A stretch of 64,000 bases of DNA from Brachionus manjavacas (taxonomy: Eukaryota; Rotifera; Eurotatoria; Ploima; Brachionidae), in NCBI GenBank assembly GCA_019054805.1, contig JAHQIY010000001.1:4106501-4170500 (forward strand), in the 5' to 3' direction. The notes under the pieces are model-generated. The model was not told where the DNA came from. It was given only the letters and a program-made list of their open reading frames with translations, and did no database searches. Positions 1-11,058 of the stretch are shown here, in pieces (positions within the stretch are counted from its first letter, which is position 1; each line of letters starts with the position of its first letter). The position numbers and the translations under genes are program-made.

Positions 1-456
1 AAAATAAATAAAACTTATAACGATTATTTGTCAACAAAAATAATTAACCAGGATAAATTCTAATTAGCTAGATCTTGAAAAAATAAATTTTTTTTTGAAA
101 AATTTTTCATCCAAATCAATTATAAAGAATTACAAAGAATTAATTAAATTGATTTTTTTTAAACAAAAATTTACATAAATAGATAATTTAGTAAAAAAAA
201 AAATTAATGAAAAATCTTAATATTTAAAACCCAAATGTGTGAAAAAAAGTAAAATTTTCATGCATATACTTACGATAACTAACTTTTATATTTGAATATA
301 GTGCTTTTATAATTGTCTTAATCTATTTTTTTTGATTATATAATAATTATTAATTTTTTTACAATTTAAAAATAAATTTTAATTAAAAAATTAAGAAAAG
401 AAAAAAACATTGAAATTCATTAATTCAAGTTTTTCTTACAAGAAATGATTTTTGTA
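1..456. other. AT-rich intergenic DNA, no gene seen
   Basis: Very AT-rich sequence with homopolymer A and T runs. I see no open frame, RNA gene or repeat structure before the small inverted-repeat element that starts at 457. Confidence 0.6.
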
Positions 457-764
457 CAGTATGTCACAAAAAGTTAAAATCAAGTTGAAAAAAATAAAAA
501 TATTGTTTTTTTGCAATTAAAAAAAATCGTTAACTATGAATTTTTTAAAATAATAATTTTTTTAAAGTAAGACTACCTAAAAATCTCACAAAATAGAGAA
601 AAAATGTTTAAAAATAAAATAACTGATCAACAGAGATGGTAAATTGATGTTTTTGAAAAATCAGACAAAAACTGAAAGATAAATAGCTGAGTTAACGAAA
701 TAATGTAAAAAAAAACAATCAAATAGAAAAAAAATGTTTGATTCTAACTTTTTGAGACATACTG
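457..764. mobile_element. mariner/Tc1-type MITE with TA target duplication
   Basis: The ends are inverted copies of each other: CAGTATGTCACAAAAAGTTA on the left and its near-complement on the right (GACATACTG at 756-764), about 27 bp with two mismatches. A TA dinucleotide flanks each end (455-456 and 765-766), as expected for Tc1/mariner insertion. The 308-bp interior has no open frame, so this is a non-autonomous copy. The family name is inferred from the TA duplication and the TIR style. Confidence 0.75.
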
Positions 765-811
765 TACAGTAATATTCATTATATCATTCAATCAACACTT
801 ATAAAAATAAT

Positions 812-3437
812 GGTTGTCCCTAAAAAGTGGAATACGGAATTCCGTGGCCCAAATTCCGCCAAAAAATTCAAAAAAAAATTTTATAATTCCGTAAAACACA
901 TACTAAAAAGCGGAATTTCCGTCTTTTAGTAGATTTTTAAATTCTACCGGAATTTTTTTACCGAATTGACGGAAATGACGGAATTTTTAGCGTAATTTAA
1001 AAAATAAGCAATAAAAATTTAATTTTTTAGAAACAAAATAAAAGTTAATTTAGATGTGAATAACAATTTTAAAATAATTTTTCCAATTTCTTTATATCAT
1101 ACATTTTTATTTAAAAAATTTATTTCCAAAAAATATAAATATTTAAAAAAATTGCTCAAACAAAATTATCAAAAATGAAAGTTTATTCGGTGGAATTAAA
1201 ACGATTAACCTATGAACAAGTGGTCGAAATTTTTACCGAGTTTCAATCCTCTGATCAGAATCATTCGGAAAGAATTGAATTTCCGAAATCCGGTAATTTA
1301 ATTAAAAAACTATAAAACTAAACCAAATAAAATGAACTTTATAAAAATTAAGGTGATGTTATAATTTTTTGGTCGAGTGAGTCATCAAAACACAACGATT
1401 GGACAACTGATGGGTTCAAATGGAAGAATCAAGGAACAAGAAAGGCTTTGATTCCGACTTCACCAAATGACCCAGTAGTGTATAAAAATTATTACCAAAT
1501 GATAGATCGAAACAAGTGTATTAATAAGGAAGCTATAAAAGATGTTTATTTTTTCAAAGACCAAGCGATGCCAATAATTGTGCATTACTTAGACAAAAAA
1601 ACAAAGGCGAATAGCTTGCTCGAATACGATTCTGGGCCACATGGCAATGTAAAATCAAAAGAAAACGCCGAAAATTATCAACGTACTTTGCCGTCGGTTC
1701 TTAGTCAAATTAAAGAAAATGTTTCTTAAAGAGCACCTCATTTAGTTTACAAGGAAACTTCGAAAAAAAAGGGTGTAAGGGATCTTAAGCAATGTCAAAA
1801 TTTAAGATATGTGAGTATATTTATTTACTGATTATTTAAAAATATTAAAAATATTACTTATATTTTATTTTTGCTCCGTTCCACCTATTTTTTTCTCTAC
1901 ACACATCTTTTAAAATTTGTGCGTTTTATTCTAAAAAATTATAACAAATTTTTATTGAAAATATTTTTATAAATATATATGTTTATTATTATTAAAGGCC
2001 GTTAATAAGCTTAAACGCTTCACTTATGATGAAATAGCTAATTACATCTAATGCATATTTCATTAGGTTTTCCTAATTTGATATTGACCGCTCCTGACAT
2101 ACGTATTATATGCTTTGATGAAGACCTTTTATTGGAAACAAAAAATATGTGGCGTAAAATTTTCTACGATTAGTGCGAGCGAGGAAAGTGATATTGAGTC
2201 TAAATATTCAGATGTTGAGTCTAATGATTTGCTTTCAAATTCAATCGAAAGTAAAGAAAAAGAAGCCTTAGCTGATGATGACGTGTCTGTGAAAACTATT
2301 ACTCTTTCGAAATCAAATTCATCGAATGTGAATATTATCGGTGAAAATATATCTGAAGATGATTCTGATTCAGATGAAGAGAATCCTTTGCCTTTTGAAT
2401 TGAAAAATTGATTTAATTCAAAAATTAGCAGAGCATTGTGGTTTGTAAATAATAATAAAGTAAAACATGATATTGAGTTGAAACTTTACTTCATTACAGA
2501 TGAAAAAAACAATTGCTTCCAAGTAAAATTATTGCCTAAAACGACATGCTCTTGTCCGGAAAAAACAGCTTGTTCGCACATTTTAGCGATTCAGTCTATA
2601 AATGGTATAGACATTTCTAATAACTATAAAATTCCTAATCTAACAAATTTGACAAAAGCTAAAAATTTTGGTATTACTGGTCGTAGGAAAAAGGGTCATC
2701 AAATCAATTCATTTGAGCCTAAAACGAATAAGCAATCTGGAATTTTACACCAACAATTTGAGTTATTTTTGAAAGAGTTGCTCCTTAAAGAGTATCATGC
2801 TTGTTTAGATGAGATTCCCAGCTCAAATACTTTGATAAAAGCTAAATGGATATTAACTGATCTGAGCAATTTCAATTTATTAACTGATATTTTTCTCGAT
2901 GAGATAGACATGGAAGGTTTAGAAAAATTCTTCAATAAATCGACATGGAAAATAGCCAAATCTTTAATAGATCAAAAAGTAAAACATTGTTTTTGTCCAG
3001 TTTGTTCAAATGTTTGCTTAGAGAATTCCATAGAATGTGAAAACTGTAGATTTTGGTATCATTTTGATTGTGCCAAAGTAAGTAAATATCATCGAGCTGG
3101 AAAAGGTAAAAGTTGGATTTGCGAAAAGTATGGTTTTGTCTGTGAGAGGAACTAGATTTACAAAATTTAACTGATTTTTATTGTGAATAACTTTCATTTA
3201 ATCAAAATTGAACTTTATAAAAATGCTTATTTTTTAAATTACGCTAAAAATTCCGTCATTTCCGTCAATTCCGTAAAAAAATTCCGTCGGAATTTAAAAA
3301 TCTACTAAAAGACGGAAATTCCGCTTTTTAGTATGTGTTTTACGGAATTATAAAATTTTTTTTTCGACTTTTTTGGCGGAATTTGGGCCACGGAATTCCG
3401 TATTCCGCGTTCCGGATTCCGCTTTTTAGGGACAACC
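812..3437 (+). mobile_element. MULE-like DNA transposon with ~0.2-kb TIRs, decayed
   Basis: Long terminal inverted repeats bound the element: 812-1010 on the left and 3224-3437 on the right, beginning GGTTGTCCCTAAAAAG and full of GGAATTCCG-like motifs. The right arm has about 15 extra bases from a local duplication. An identical 8-bp direct repeat AAAATAAT lies immediately outside (804-811 and 3438-3445), consistent with a target duplication. The interior holds a broken protein with SWIM and PHD zinc fingers. Long TIRs, an 8-9 bp duplication and a SWIM finger together suggest the Mutator-like superfamily. No complete DDE catalytic core can be read, so the superfamily is an inference. Confidence 0.8.
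1175..3155 (+). pseudogene. Transposase-associated SWIM/PHD protein, broken
   Basis: A first exon starts at ATG 1175 and ends at 1292. A 60-bp GT-AG intron (1293-1352) joins it in phase to an exon from 1353. That frame meets TAA at 1727-1729, yet coding-like sequence continues beyond it to a GTGAGT donor near 1810. Further exon pieces follow from about 1998 with more stops. From 2115 one frame runs to 3155 and is interrupted only by TGA at 2409-2411. It contains a SWIM finger (CSC...CSH, near 2550-2580) and a PHD-like finger near 2992-3145. The last PHD pair reads CEKY, so one zinc ligand is lost. It lies inside the 812-3437 inverted repeats, so it belongs to the transposon. It is non-functional as read. 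Confidence 0.75.
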
Positions 3438-3445
3438 AAAATAAT

Positions 3446-4035
3446 TTTTTAATATAATAAATGAAATAAATCAATCAATTAACTAATCAATACTAATTTA
3501 TGCGAATTTTAATATTCTGTTTTTTAATTTTGAACCGGTTTCTCACCCTTATTGATAACTACATGTGATTCTTTAGAATTTTTACTTAGGATCATTTGCC
3601 GTTCTCATTTAGTACCAGATTAAGATTATAGGTGAGATTGTGTTGGATTTCTAAACCCAGATTTCTAATTAGAATCCTTGTCAGATCCTAATTAGGGTCA
3701 TGTCATGTACTGGTTCTTGGAAAGTGACATAATCAAAACAAGAAATAGAATTGCAAAAAATGGTTGCATGGTAGTAAAAAACGTGGTAGTTAAACCGATC
3801 AACTTGATCATGTTAACTTTAAATGAGCTAAGATTATTTATTATTTGAGCAGTAAATAAAATTATTTTACCCCAAAAAATTTTTTTAAAAAGCAGTAAAA
3901 TTAATTAATGTGCAGGAATAAAAAATAAAAGTGATAATAACCTTAAGTTATCCGCTAAAAGAATGAAATGAACAGAAACTATACTTAATTGAACCCAATA
4001 AAATGAATTTTGATCAGTTAAATGATTATTAAGCT
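3446..4035. other. Intergenic, no gene seen
   Basis: AT-rich DNA with somewhat higher GC at 3530-3740 but no sustained open frame on either strand. No repeat ends were recognised. Confidence 0.5.
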
Positions 4036-4174
4036 AAGCCTACTCGCAAACGAAAATAGACTGAAGTTACTGAAAATACTGATGAAATCAGTAATAAAAA
4101 GCCTAAAATAGGTGAAAATCAGGTAATTAATCTTTAAAACTAAAAGAGGACGTGGTAGACCTCGCAAAAATTAA
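4036..4174 (+). pseudogene. AT-hook protein remnant
   Basis: One frame reads a lysine/arginine-rich start, a TAG stop after eight codons, then an acidic/lysine-rich stretch to about 4122. A different frame then reads TKRGRGRPRKN followed by TAA. RGRGRPRK is an AT-hook, the minor-groove-binding motif of HMGA-like chromatin proteins. The stop and the change of frame make this a decayed copy, although a very short intron at the frame change cannot be fully excluded. A second AT-hook gene lies 2.5 kb downstream at 6678. Confidence 0.45.
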
Positions 4175-4179
4175 TACTA

Positions 4180-4977
4180 ATACATCTTACACTTCTTTTT
4201 TTTTAAATGTTACTTGATTTAAAAACTTTTTCTTTAAATAAAAATACTTTTTCTGTTCAATAAAATTTATTTTTACTACCGCTTTTATTATTTATTCTCA
4301 CCGTTATAACTATTTTTTGGATCCTATTAAATATTTATTTTCTGCTCATATAATTTAATATCTGTTTAATATTATTTACTGCTAAATTAATATCCGTCCC
4401 TTTAAAATAATGGTTGCTGTAAATTTGACTATGAATAAAAATTGTCTAATAAAAATCATTAATTTTATTTTCAATAACTGATATCTAAAAACTAAAATAA
4501 TTCTTCTTGGATATCACATTATCTTAATTTTTCCCCGAATTTATTTTTAAATAAACTTTATTTAAACTTATCTTTTTTATCAACATAGAACAAAAGCTTA
4601 AAGCCAAAATTATTTAATTTATTTTGAGAAAGAAAATCACAATTTTCTTAGTTAAGCATTCTTTTAAAAATTAATTTCTACATATCTTCAAAGACTATCA
4701 TATCTTTTTAAATTCACTAAAAAATTTCAATAGAGATCGTTTGCTATCCTTTAACTAATTATTGTTTTTATATAACTTAAAAGTTGCTTTATAAAGTTTC
4801 TAGCATCAACAAGTTCATAATAATATAAATGTATTTTTTTTACTTATTGATGCTAAATTTTTGTTTTGAAATATTTAAATTTGATTTTTTGTGAAAAAAA
4901 GTTTGCTTTCAATTTTATTTAGTAGAGAATTTAGCATAACTTTTAATAAATTAATTTTTAAACAAATTCAGAGTAAA
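4180..4977. other. Intergenic region upstream of the LDAH-like gene
   Basis: AT-rich sequence with no convincing coding frame. It should hold the promoter of the gene at 4978, but no core element could be picked out against the AT background. Confidence 0.5.
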
Positions 4978-5983
4978 ATGTCATCAGTTAGGTACGAAAT
5001 TTGTGAAATTGACCCTGGTCATTATTTGAAAGTCCTCAAATGCCACTCAGATGAAAATGTTCAAATTGAGACTCTAAATAAAAATCTATTCATTATAATA
5101 CCTGGTATAAATAAAATTAGAAGAAAAAATAATTAAAATTTTAACGAAAAATAAAGGTAACCCAGGCATAATTGATTTTTACGAACATTTTGCTGCTGAC
5201 CTGAACAGAAAGACAAATTGTCCGGTGATTGGAATATCTCATACTGGCCACCTGTATCACGACTCCATAACCTCATGGAAGCCTAAACCAGTCATTAGCC
5301 AAGTTATGGACAAAATAAAATTCATAGAAAAACATTTGGGTGATGAGTACAAATATGAAAGTATCACTTTTATAGGTCATTCCATAGGCTGCTATGTAAT
5401 TATCGAATTGCTTGAATTAATCAACCAAGAATTTAAGAAAAAAATCAAAAAATCATTTCTTTTTTTTCCGACAATAGAGCGAATGTCCATAACACCTAAT
5501 GGAAAAGTTCTGACTTTTTTCAGTGAATTTTTTAGCTGGTTGGTCCATTTTTTGGCTCTGGTGATCACATTTTTTCCCGATATAATCCGAAAACAACTTA
5601 TTAAAATAGGTTTAAATAATCGGCATGGATCAGTAAATGAAAATCTTCTTATTGATGGAATTGAGGGCATAGTTTTGAAAATGAGCACTAATTACAGCTG
5701 TTTTAGGAGTTGTTTTTACATGGGAGCTAATGAAATGAAAATTGTGAAAAATTTAAACAAAAAAGCGATAGAACAAAATTTAGACAAGTTGTATTTTTAT
5801 TATGGTTCCAATGATAAATGGTGTCCAGTTAATTTTTATCATGAAATGAGAAAATTTATTAGTGAAATTGACAAAGAAAGCGCTGATGTTCATTTGGACC
5901 AGCTTGGTCTCGATCACGCATTCATAATATTCAAGAAACAATGTGAGGTTATTACAGATTTAGTTCTCAATAACTCGACATAG
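4978..5983 (+). CDS. LDAH: Lipid droplet-associated hydrolase (LDAH family)
   Basis: Two exons, 4978-5104 and 5157-5983, joined across a 52-bp GT-AG intron, give 317 aa, close to the roughly 325 aa of animal LDAH. The intron splits the family signature, which reads IIPGNPGIIDFYEHF after splicing. The nucleophile motif GHSIGC (serine near residue 119) fits the alpha/beta-hydrolase GxSxG elbow. An aspartate in GSNDKWCP and a histidine in LDHAF near residue 294 complete a plausible triad. Family members sit on lipid droplets and have been linked to sterol-ester or lipid turnover. The start at 4978 was chosen because the longer frame upstream lacks an ATG. AATAAA-like sequence follows the stop. 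Confidence 0.85.
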
Positions 5984-6677
5984 TAAAATTTTGTTTAATA
6001 AATATTTTATTAGAAAATTTCCTTGAACTTAATTAAATCTAACAATAAGTGGTAATCAATTAAACTTATTCATTTCGTATATGATTAAACATTTACCGGT
6101 ATTTTGTGAGCAGTCTTGGGCACAAAATCTCAAACTGTGTTAAAAAAAACAACGTTTTTAGTTTTGTTCATCTTGAATGAACACTATCGGATAGTAATTA
6201 GTTGTCATGCATCCATCTCGCAAGACTTTGATCAATAACTTATTTAACAAGCAATTCAATCAGTTGCTGGGAGAGAAAAAAAAATTTTCTTTTTTATTTA
6301 AAAAAAATATTTTGCTTTTTAATTAGTTATTTTTAACTGCTGATATTTTATAAATTTTCGAGTTAATTCCAGACAATTTTAAAAAAAAATTAAAAATTAA
6401 AGACGATTTTCAAGAATTTTTTTATCAAAAATAGCCTAGTTAAATAAAACATAAAAAAAAACAAGTCTTACCCAATATTAATAATTTTTAATTTGAAAAA
6501 AAGTCTAAGAGAAATAAATAAATTATAACACTTAGATTATTTACGGTCACTTCTCTTTTATCCGTGAAACTTTAATCAGAAAAATTTTTAATTCGAACCA
6601 AAATTCATACCAATTTAAAAAAAAATTAATTAATTTGTTTGGAGTATGAGAATAAACTTTAACGTCAAGTTGATGTG
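5984..6677. other. Intergenic, no gene seen
   Basis: AT-rich DNA between two same-strand genes. No open frame or repeat was recognised. Confidence 0.5.
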
Positions 6678-6896
6678 ATGGAAGAAATTGAGGCTCAAGA
6701 TGTAGAAATGGAAATTCAAAATAAAGTTGAAGTTGAAAACAATTTTAATGAAAATTCAGCTCAGTCTGAGATTCCAAAAAAGAAAAGAGGAAGACCCACT
6801 GGATCAAAAAACAAGCCGAAATCAATTCAAGATCAATCTAAAAAAAAAGAACAAAAAAAGATTAATTTTTTTCTTTTTCTTAATTTTTCTAAATAA
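6678..6896 (+). CDS. Small AT-hook protein
   Basis: A 72-residue single-exon frame from ATG 6678 to TAA 6896. The N-terminal half is acidic and rich in Glu and Asn. It is followed by an AT-hook, KKRGRPTGSKNKPK (about residues 35-48), and a lysine-rich tail. This layout resembles small HMGA-type chromatin proteins that bind AT-rich minor grooves, but no second hook is seen. The last residues are hydrophobic (NFFLFLNFS) and may be read-through of AT-rich 3' DNA, so an unseen intron near the end is possible. A decayed AT-hook copy lies upstream at 4036-4174. Confidence 0.5.
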   Translation: MEEIEAQDVEMEIQNKVEVENNFNENSAQSEIPKKKRGRPTGSKNKPKSIQDQSKKKEQKKINFFLFLNFSK

Positions 6897-6973
6897 AATA
6901 TCAAAAAAATTCTACTTCTGTTTTTTTTTAAATAGATACAACAAAAAAAAAATTTTAAAAAATTTAGATACTT

Positions 6974-7065
6974 AGATAAAATAATTAGATACTAAAAAAA
7001 ATATTTATTAACTATATTTAGATAAAATAATTAGATACTAAAAAAAATATTTATTAACTATATTT
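6974..7065. repeat. 46-bp tandem duplication
   Basis: A 46-bp unit beginning AGATAAAATAATTAGATACT occurs twice head to tail without visible mismatch (6974-7019 and 7020-7065), followed by a short partial third copy. The identity indicates a recent slippage event. Confidence 0.85.
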
Positions 7066-8267
7066 AGATACAATAAAAAAAGAATTAGAAACAATTATAA
7101 AATAACAGTCAACTTTAACATATTCTTTTTTTAAAAAGATCAAATTTTTATATTAGATTCAGGAATTTATTTTCACAAATGAAATTGTGACGTTAAAGTT
7201 TAGATAATTTTATTTTATATGAGCAAAAATATTAAATTAATTATTTTATTTATTCGTATAATTCAAAAAATGGCACAATACAGTCGATTTTATTGAGCAT
7301 ATTTTATAATTTTAGTTTTTACTATCTTTTAAAAAAATTAATTAAACATTAAAAAAATGATCTAATTTTTTGAAAGATTTTCTCTCAATAATTCAAAATT
7401 TCATGGTCTCAATCAATGCAACTGATAATGAAATAAAAATTAACAAAAAAATTTAAATCTAGATATTCATAATTGTAGTTGTAAAAATTTATTTATTTAA
7501 AAAATAATTTTAAATATTAATTCTGCAGTAAGACTCTTATTAACGACGATAATTAAATTCGTTCTTTAATATTAGGAAAGAATTTTAACATCTTATGAAA
7601 TTTCAATTAGTTTGTAGTAAAGTCTAATTGCATGCAAACTTTTTTTTATAAAATATTTATTTTTTAGAAAACATGATAAACTTTTAATATCTTAAATTGA
7701 AACTTCATCAATTTATATTTATTATCAAAGTATCAATAAGAATTTAAAAAATACTATAAAAAAATCTTTATTTAATTAATTTTCGGAAAATCTAACCTTT
7801 TTATATAATCTCTAATGATCAAAATTAATGAATTCAAAACATTTAAAAATGATTAATTCATTTAAAAATTTTTTTTTAAATCATAAACCTAAAAATTTTA
7901 TTTAAAAAAAGAGTTCAGTTACAATCTTAAATCAAGTTTTTTTCACTTGATACCTATTTACTCAAAGTATCAAATGATTAGAATAAATAGGTAAAATTAA
8001 GCGACTCTTCAGGCAAAATTCAATAACCTTATGTCATAATTTTATATCGTCCTCAAAGACTTTTAAACCAAAATTGGCCCAGGTTCCAAAATAAAATGGG
8101 TAAAAATTTTTGAATATCTAACTTGTAAAAAGTAAAAAATATTATTGATAATTTATTTTGTAGCGAACACTTTATTTTTATTTTAATTTAATGTTTTTAA
8201 TTAATAAAAAGTAATTAATAAAGATAAAGACAAATAAATATTTTGAAAAAAAAATATTTTAATAAGA
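7066..8267. other. Intergenic, no gene seen
   Basis: About 1.2 kb of AT-rich DNA with no coding frame, RNA gene or recognisable repeat. Confidence 0.5.
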
Positions 8268-9037
8268 TCAAATTTTTGGATCAAAATTTTGATTAAAGCT
8301 GGTAACTTGCAAATTAAGAGGCAAAAAGTGTTGAGTTGATAAGTATTTTGAATAAAAGTTGTTTAAAAAAAAATGATTTAATGTATTTATCTCTAATGTA
8401 TGAATTTCAGACTTTGAAGTTTCGATTTTATCTGATTTTTTGTGCCAACGCTTGTGAGATGCCAAATTAGCAGCACAATTGAAATACTTTCCGCAAATTG
8501 AACACCTGTTTTTTTAAATTTTACAATAAAATTTTTTACACAAAAAAATTAATTTTAAAAGAAATCTATTTACTTGTATTCAATGTCAACAATTCTTGGA
8601 CAGTTGTGTAAAGCCAATTCGAATGCATCAGAAAATTCAAATTTACATAACTTGCATTCATAAGGACCAATTTTGTTTGGAATTTTAGCTAATTTGGCCC
8701 TAGATTGTGGTGTTATTTCAACAAAATCTGCAGCAATTTTATTCCAGTCAACAACAGGTTTTGTGTGAGCACTCTTTTTCCACTCTCTAATGATATAGCT
8801 ACCAGTTACTGGAGATTTAGTGAACTCTTTATCCTTCATGCTTTGACATTGTTTTTCTCTTCTTGGAGAGTCAGAATCTTTTACCAACCAATTTAAAATT
8901 TTGCTTTTCCTCTGCATTTTTTTGTATGAATAAAACTTATTTTGTGTAATTTTTGAAACGTATAAAAAAGTCCAATAAAATAATTTTGACATTTCCTCCG
9001 CCTTTTGGAAAATTGAGTAGCACTTATTAATCAGCAA
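8268..9037 (-). CDS. INSM/nerfin-type zinc-finger protein, short form
   Basis: Two exons on the minus strand, 9037-8574 and 8505-8268, are joined by a 68-bp GT-AG intron and give 233 aa. The splice recreates the diagnostic block: an atypical first finger YECKLCKFEF...ALHNC (C2HC), the linker RIVDIEYK, and a second finger CSICGKYFNCAANLASHKRWH. This block is the hallmark of insulinoma-associated (INSM) and Drosophila nerfin transcription factors, which act in neuroendocrine and neuronal differentiation. Vertebrate INSM has about five fingers; only two are visible here, and the tail after WHKK is low-complexity. No clear SNAG repressor motif was found at the N-terminus, so the true start may lie in another exon. 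Confidence 0.75.
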
Positions 9038-9997
9038 TAATTAAATTATTCAGAATAGTTATCCAATAGAATTGATAAAAATTTGCTGAAAACAGCTTGA
9101 ATCAAGTTTAGGACATAAGAGAAAAACTCAAGTATAATATGTTTTAATAATTTTAAATAAACGCTTTACGGAAGATGTAATAGAAAAAAAAAGAATTAAT
9201 TTTTAAGGACATAATGAACTAATATTGAATTTTTTGCTTTTTGTTAAAAAAATTTCAGAAATTTACCGAAAATTATATTTTGTAGCTATAAATTGTTTTT
9301 CTTAACATAAAAGGTGTATCTAAATGAAATTTAAATTTCTAAAAATTGATTCATTTTAGCTTTTATTCGGATATTTTGAAAAATCTAATTTTAAAATTTT
9401 ATTCTTCATTTTTAATTAATACGATTTCAAGTTCCGAATTAAATAAATAAATGCTTATCCTGAAAAAATATTAAAAGATTAATATGATTAATATGGAATC
9501 TTACTAAAGAAATAAATTTTTGAAAAAAATTTTTCTCTCGATGCCTTTTATTCAGAAAGATTATTTTAGTTAAAACTAATTAATAAATTGATTCTTTTAA
9601 AATCTCTAAATAAAAAATTATTTGCCATAATTAATTATCTAATAATAAATATTTTACGATGAGCTAAAAACAATTATTAAATTTTTCAGTAAAAAATTTT
9701 ATTATGTCACATAATAAGTATTGATATGTTCTAGGGATATCAAATCTTTAAAATTAAAAATAAGGTAAAAAATCACAAAAAAATTCAAAAATCAAAATCC
9801 AAGGACATTTTTTGTAAAGCAATTATCAAAATTCACATAAATGAATTTTTATTATTTCAATTAACAATAAAACAAAATATCAATTAAATTGATTCCTAAG
9901 CTTTTGATATATTTTGAATTTTTTTTCTCGTTAGAATTTTTATTTTTTGATAAATTATAAATTAAAACCTAATTAATTATAACGATTTATCATTAAT
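9038..9997. other. Intergenic, no gene seen
   Basis: AT-rich DNA between the INSM-like gene and the tRNA-Ser gene. No coding frame is seen. The INSM-like promoter should lie at its left end. Confidence 0.5.
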
Positions 9998-10079
9998 GAC
10001 GAGGTGGCCGAGTGGTTAAGGCGATGGACTGCTAATCCATTGTGTTTTGCACGCGAGGGTTCGAATCCCTTCCTCGTCG
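9998..10079 (+). tRNA. tRNA-Ser(GCT)
   Basis: An 82-nt cloverleaf. The acceptor stem GACGAGG pairs with CCTCGTC, with discriminator G at 10079. The D arm is TGGCCGAGTGG, the anticodon loop is CTGCTAA (anticodon GCT, reading AGC/AGU), a long variable arm is typical of serine tRNA, and the T arm is GAGGGTTCGAATCCCTT. A run of T follows within two bases and serves as Pol III terminator. There is no intron. Its 3' end is complementary to the primer-binding site of the LTR element at 63275-63286. Confidence 0.97.
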
Positions 10080-10113
10080 ATTTTTTTTTTTAATTTTTTC
10101 AATTTATCAGTAA

Positions 10114-10240
10114 GACCGGCTTCGACTGGGTAATAATTGCGGTGTTGGTGATCAACCCGATGCAGTAACCTCTGTGTAAGATCGAAGCCGTTGCTCAAAA
10201 AGAAACTAAAAGGTACGAGAAAAGGAGATGAGCAATCCTA
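10114..10240 (+). repeat. SINE-like structured repeat, copy 1
   Basis: This ~125-bp segment is strongly conserved with a second copy at 62120-62238 (minus). The shared core is GGGTAATAATTGC, then TGATCAAC, CAGTAACCTCTGTGT and GCCGTTGCT, followed by a weaker shared AAAAGGAG. GGCTTCGA (10118-10125) can pair with TCGAAGCC (10182-10189). An A-box-like CGGCTTCGACTGG and a B-box-like AGATCGAAGCC (8 of 11 consensus positions) suggest an internal Pol III promoter. It begins about 35 bp after tRNA-Ser. It could be a SINE or a structured ncRNA; it matches no standard snRNA I know. Confidence 0.6.
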
Positions 10241-10709
10241 AAGAAAAATTACGATTTAAATAAACTATTTTTTTCACAACTCTGGTTCCACCTTAAAGAT
10301 TTTCCAAAAAAAAATCTTTTGTTTCTATTTAAATAAACCAAATCAATAATCAATTTAAATCTAATTGTGTTATCAATTTTTTGTTATATTTTTTGAAAAT
10401 TTATTTTAGATAAAAAAGTAAGTTGCACTTTTATGAAGAATTTTTTTTTGAAATATTTTATTATATTAATTTTAATTAATCAAAAAGGGAAAATATTTTG
10501 TAAAATTTATGTTTAAAATTCCCAACACCAAACATATATATTTTTAAGTTTTTTTTTGTAAATAGGAAGTTCCTTTTGCTAAGGAGTTGTCGTTTTCTCT
10601 GTATATATTTTTCAGACTTTATTTTTAAAACAGGATTTATTCTGAATATTATTTTCTACACTAGAAAAATTTTCTGGCTCATAAGTCTTTAAGTATAAAT
10701 TATAAATAC
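10241..10709. other. Intergenic, no gene seen
   Basis: AT-rich DNA between the structured repeat and the left arm of the U6 inverted duplication. Confidence 0.5.
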
Positions 10710-10969
10710 ATAATTCAAAGATTTTTTTCAATGATAAATTTTACATTATTCTATACAGTGGATGTAAACCTGCTGATTTTTAGGTAAAAAAGACTTCAAA
10801 CGGACAAATTCAAGCCCATTTTCTTGATATTCTTAGTTAAAATAAGTTTATAAAATAAACTACCTAAACTGATTAAACAATTTTTCAATTTTTACTTGAT
10901 TGCTAAAGATGTCTCCTTATAAAAGCTAGTTAATGAACTAAACTTGATTATAATTTCTTTTCAAGTTTA

Positions 10970-10979
10970 AATATAAAAG
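10970..10979 (+). promoter_or_regulatory. TATA-type element of U6 (Pol III type 3)
   Basis: AAATATAAAAG lies about 31 bp before the U6 start. The same TATAAAAGAA-like block sits at the same distance in front of the U6 copies at 15990 (minus) and 55367 (minus). In the last case it survives although the more distal flank has diverged, which supports function. Confidence 0.6.
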
Positions 10980-11002
10980 AATATTTTGTTGCATAAAAAA
11001 CT

Positions 11003-11018
11003 GTACCACTTCGGTGGT

Positions 11019-11058
<40 letters not shown>

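Noticed and set aside
10114..10240. The structured repeat as a spliced-leader RNA gene (GG|GTAATA donor-like site)
   Set aside because: The would-be leader exon differs between the two copies, and no Sm-like U-rich site at the right place was found.
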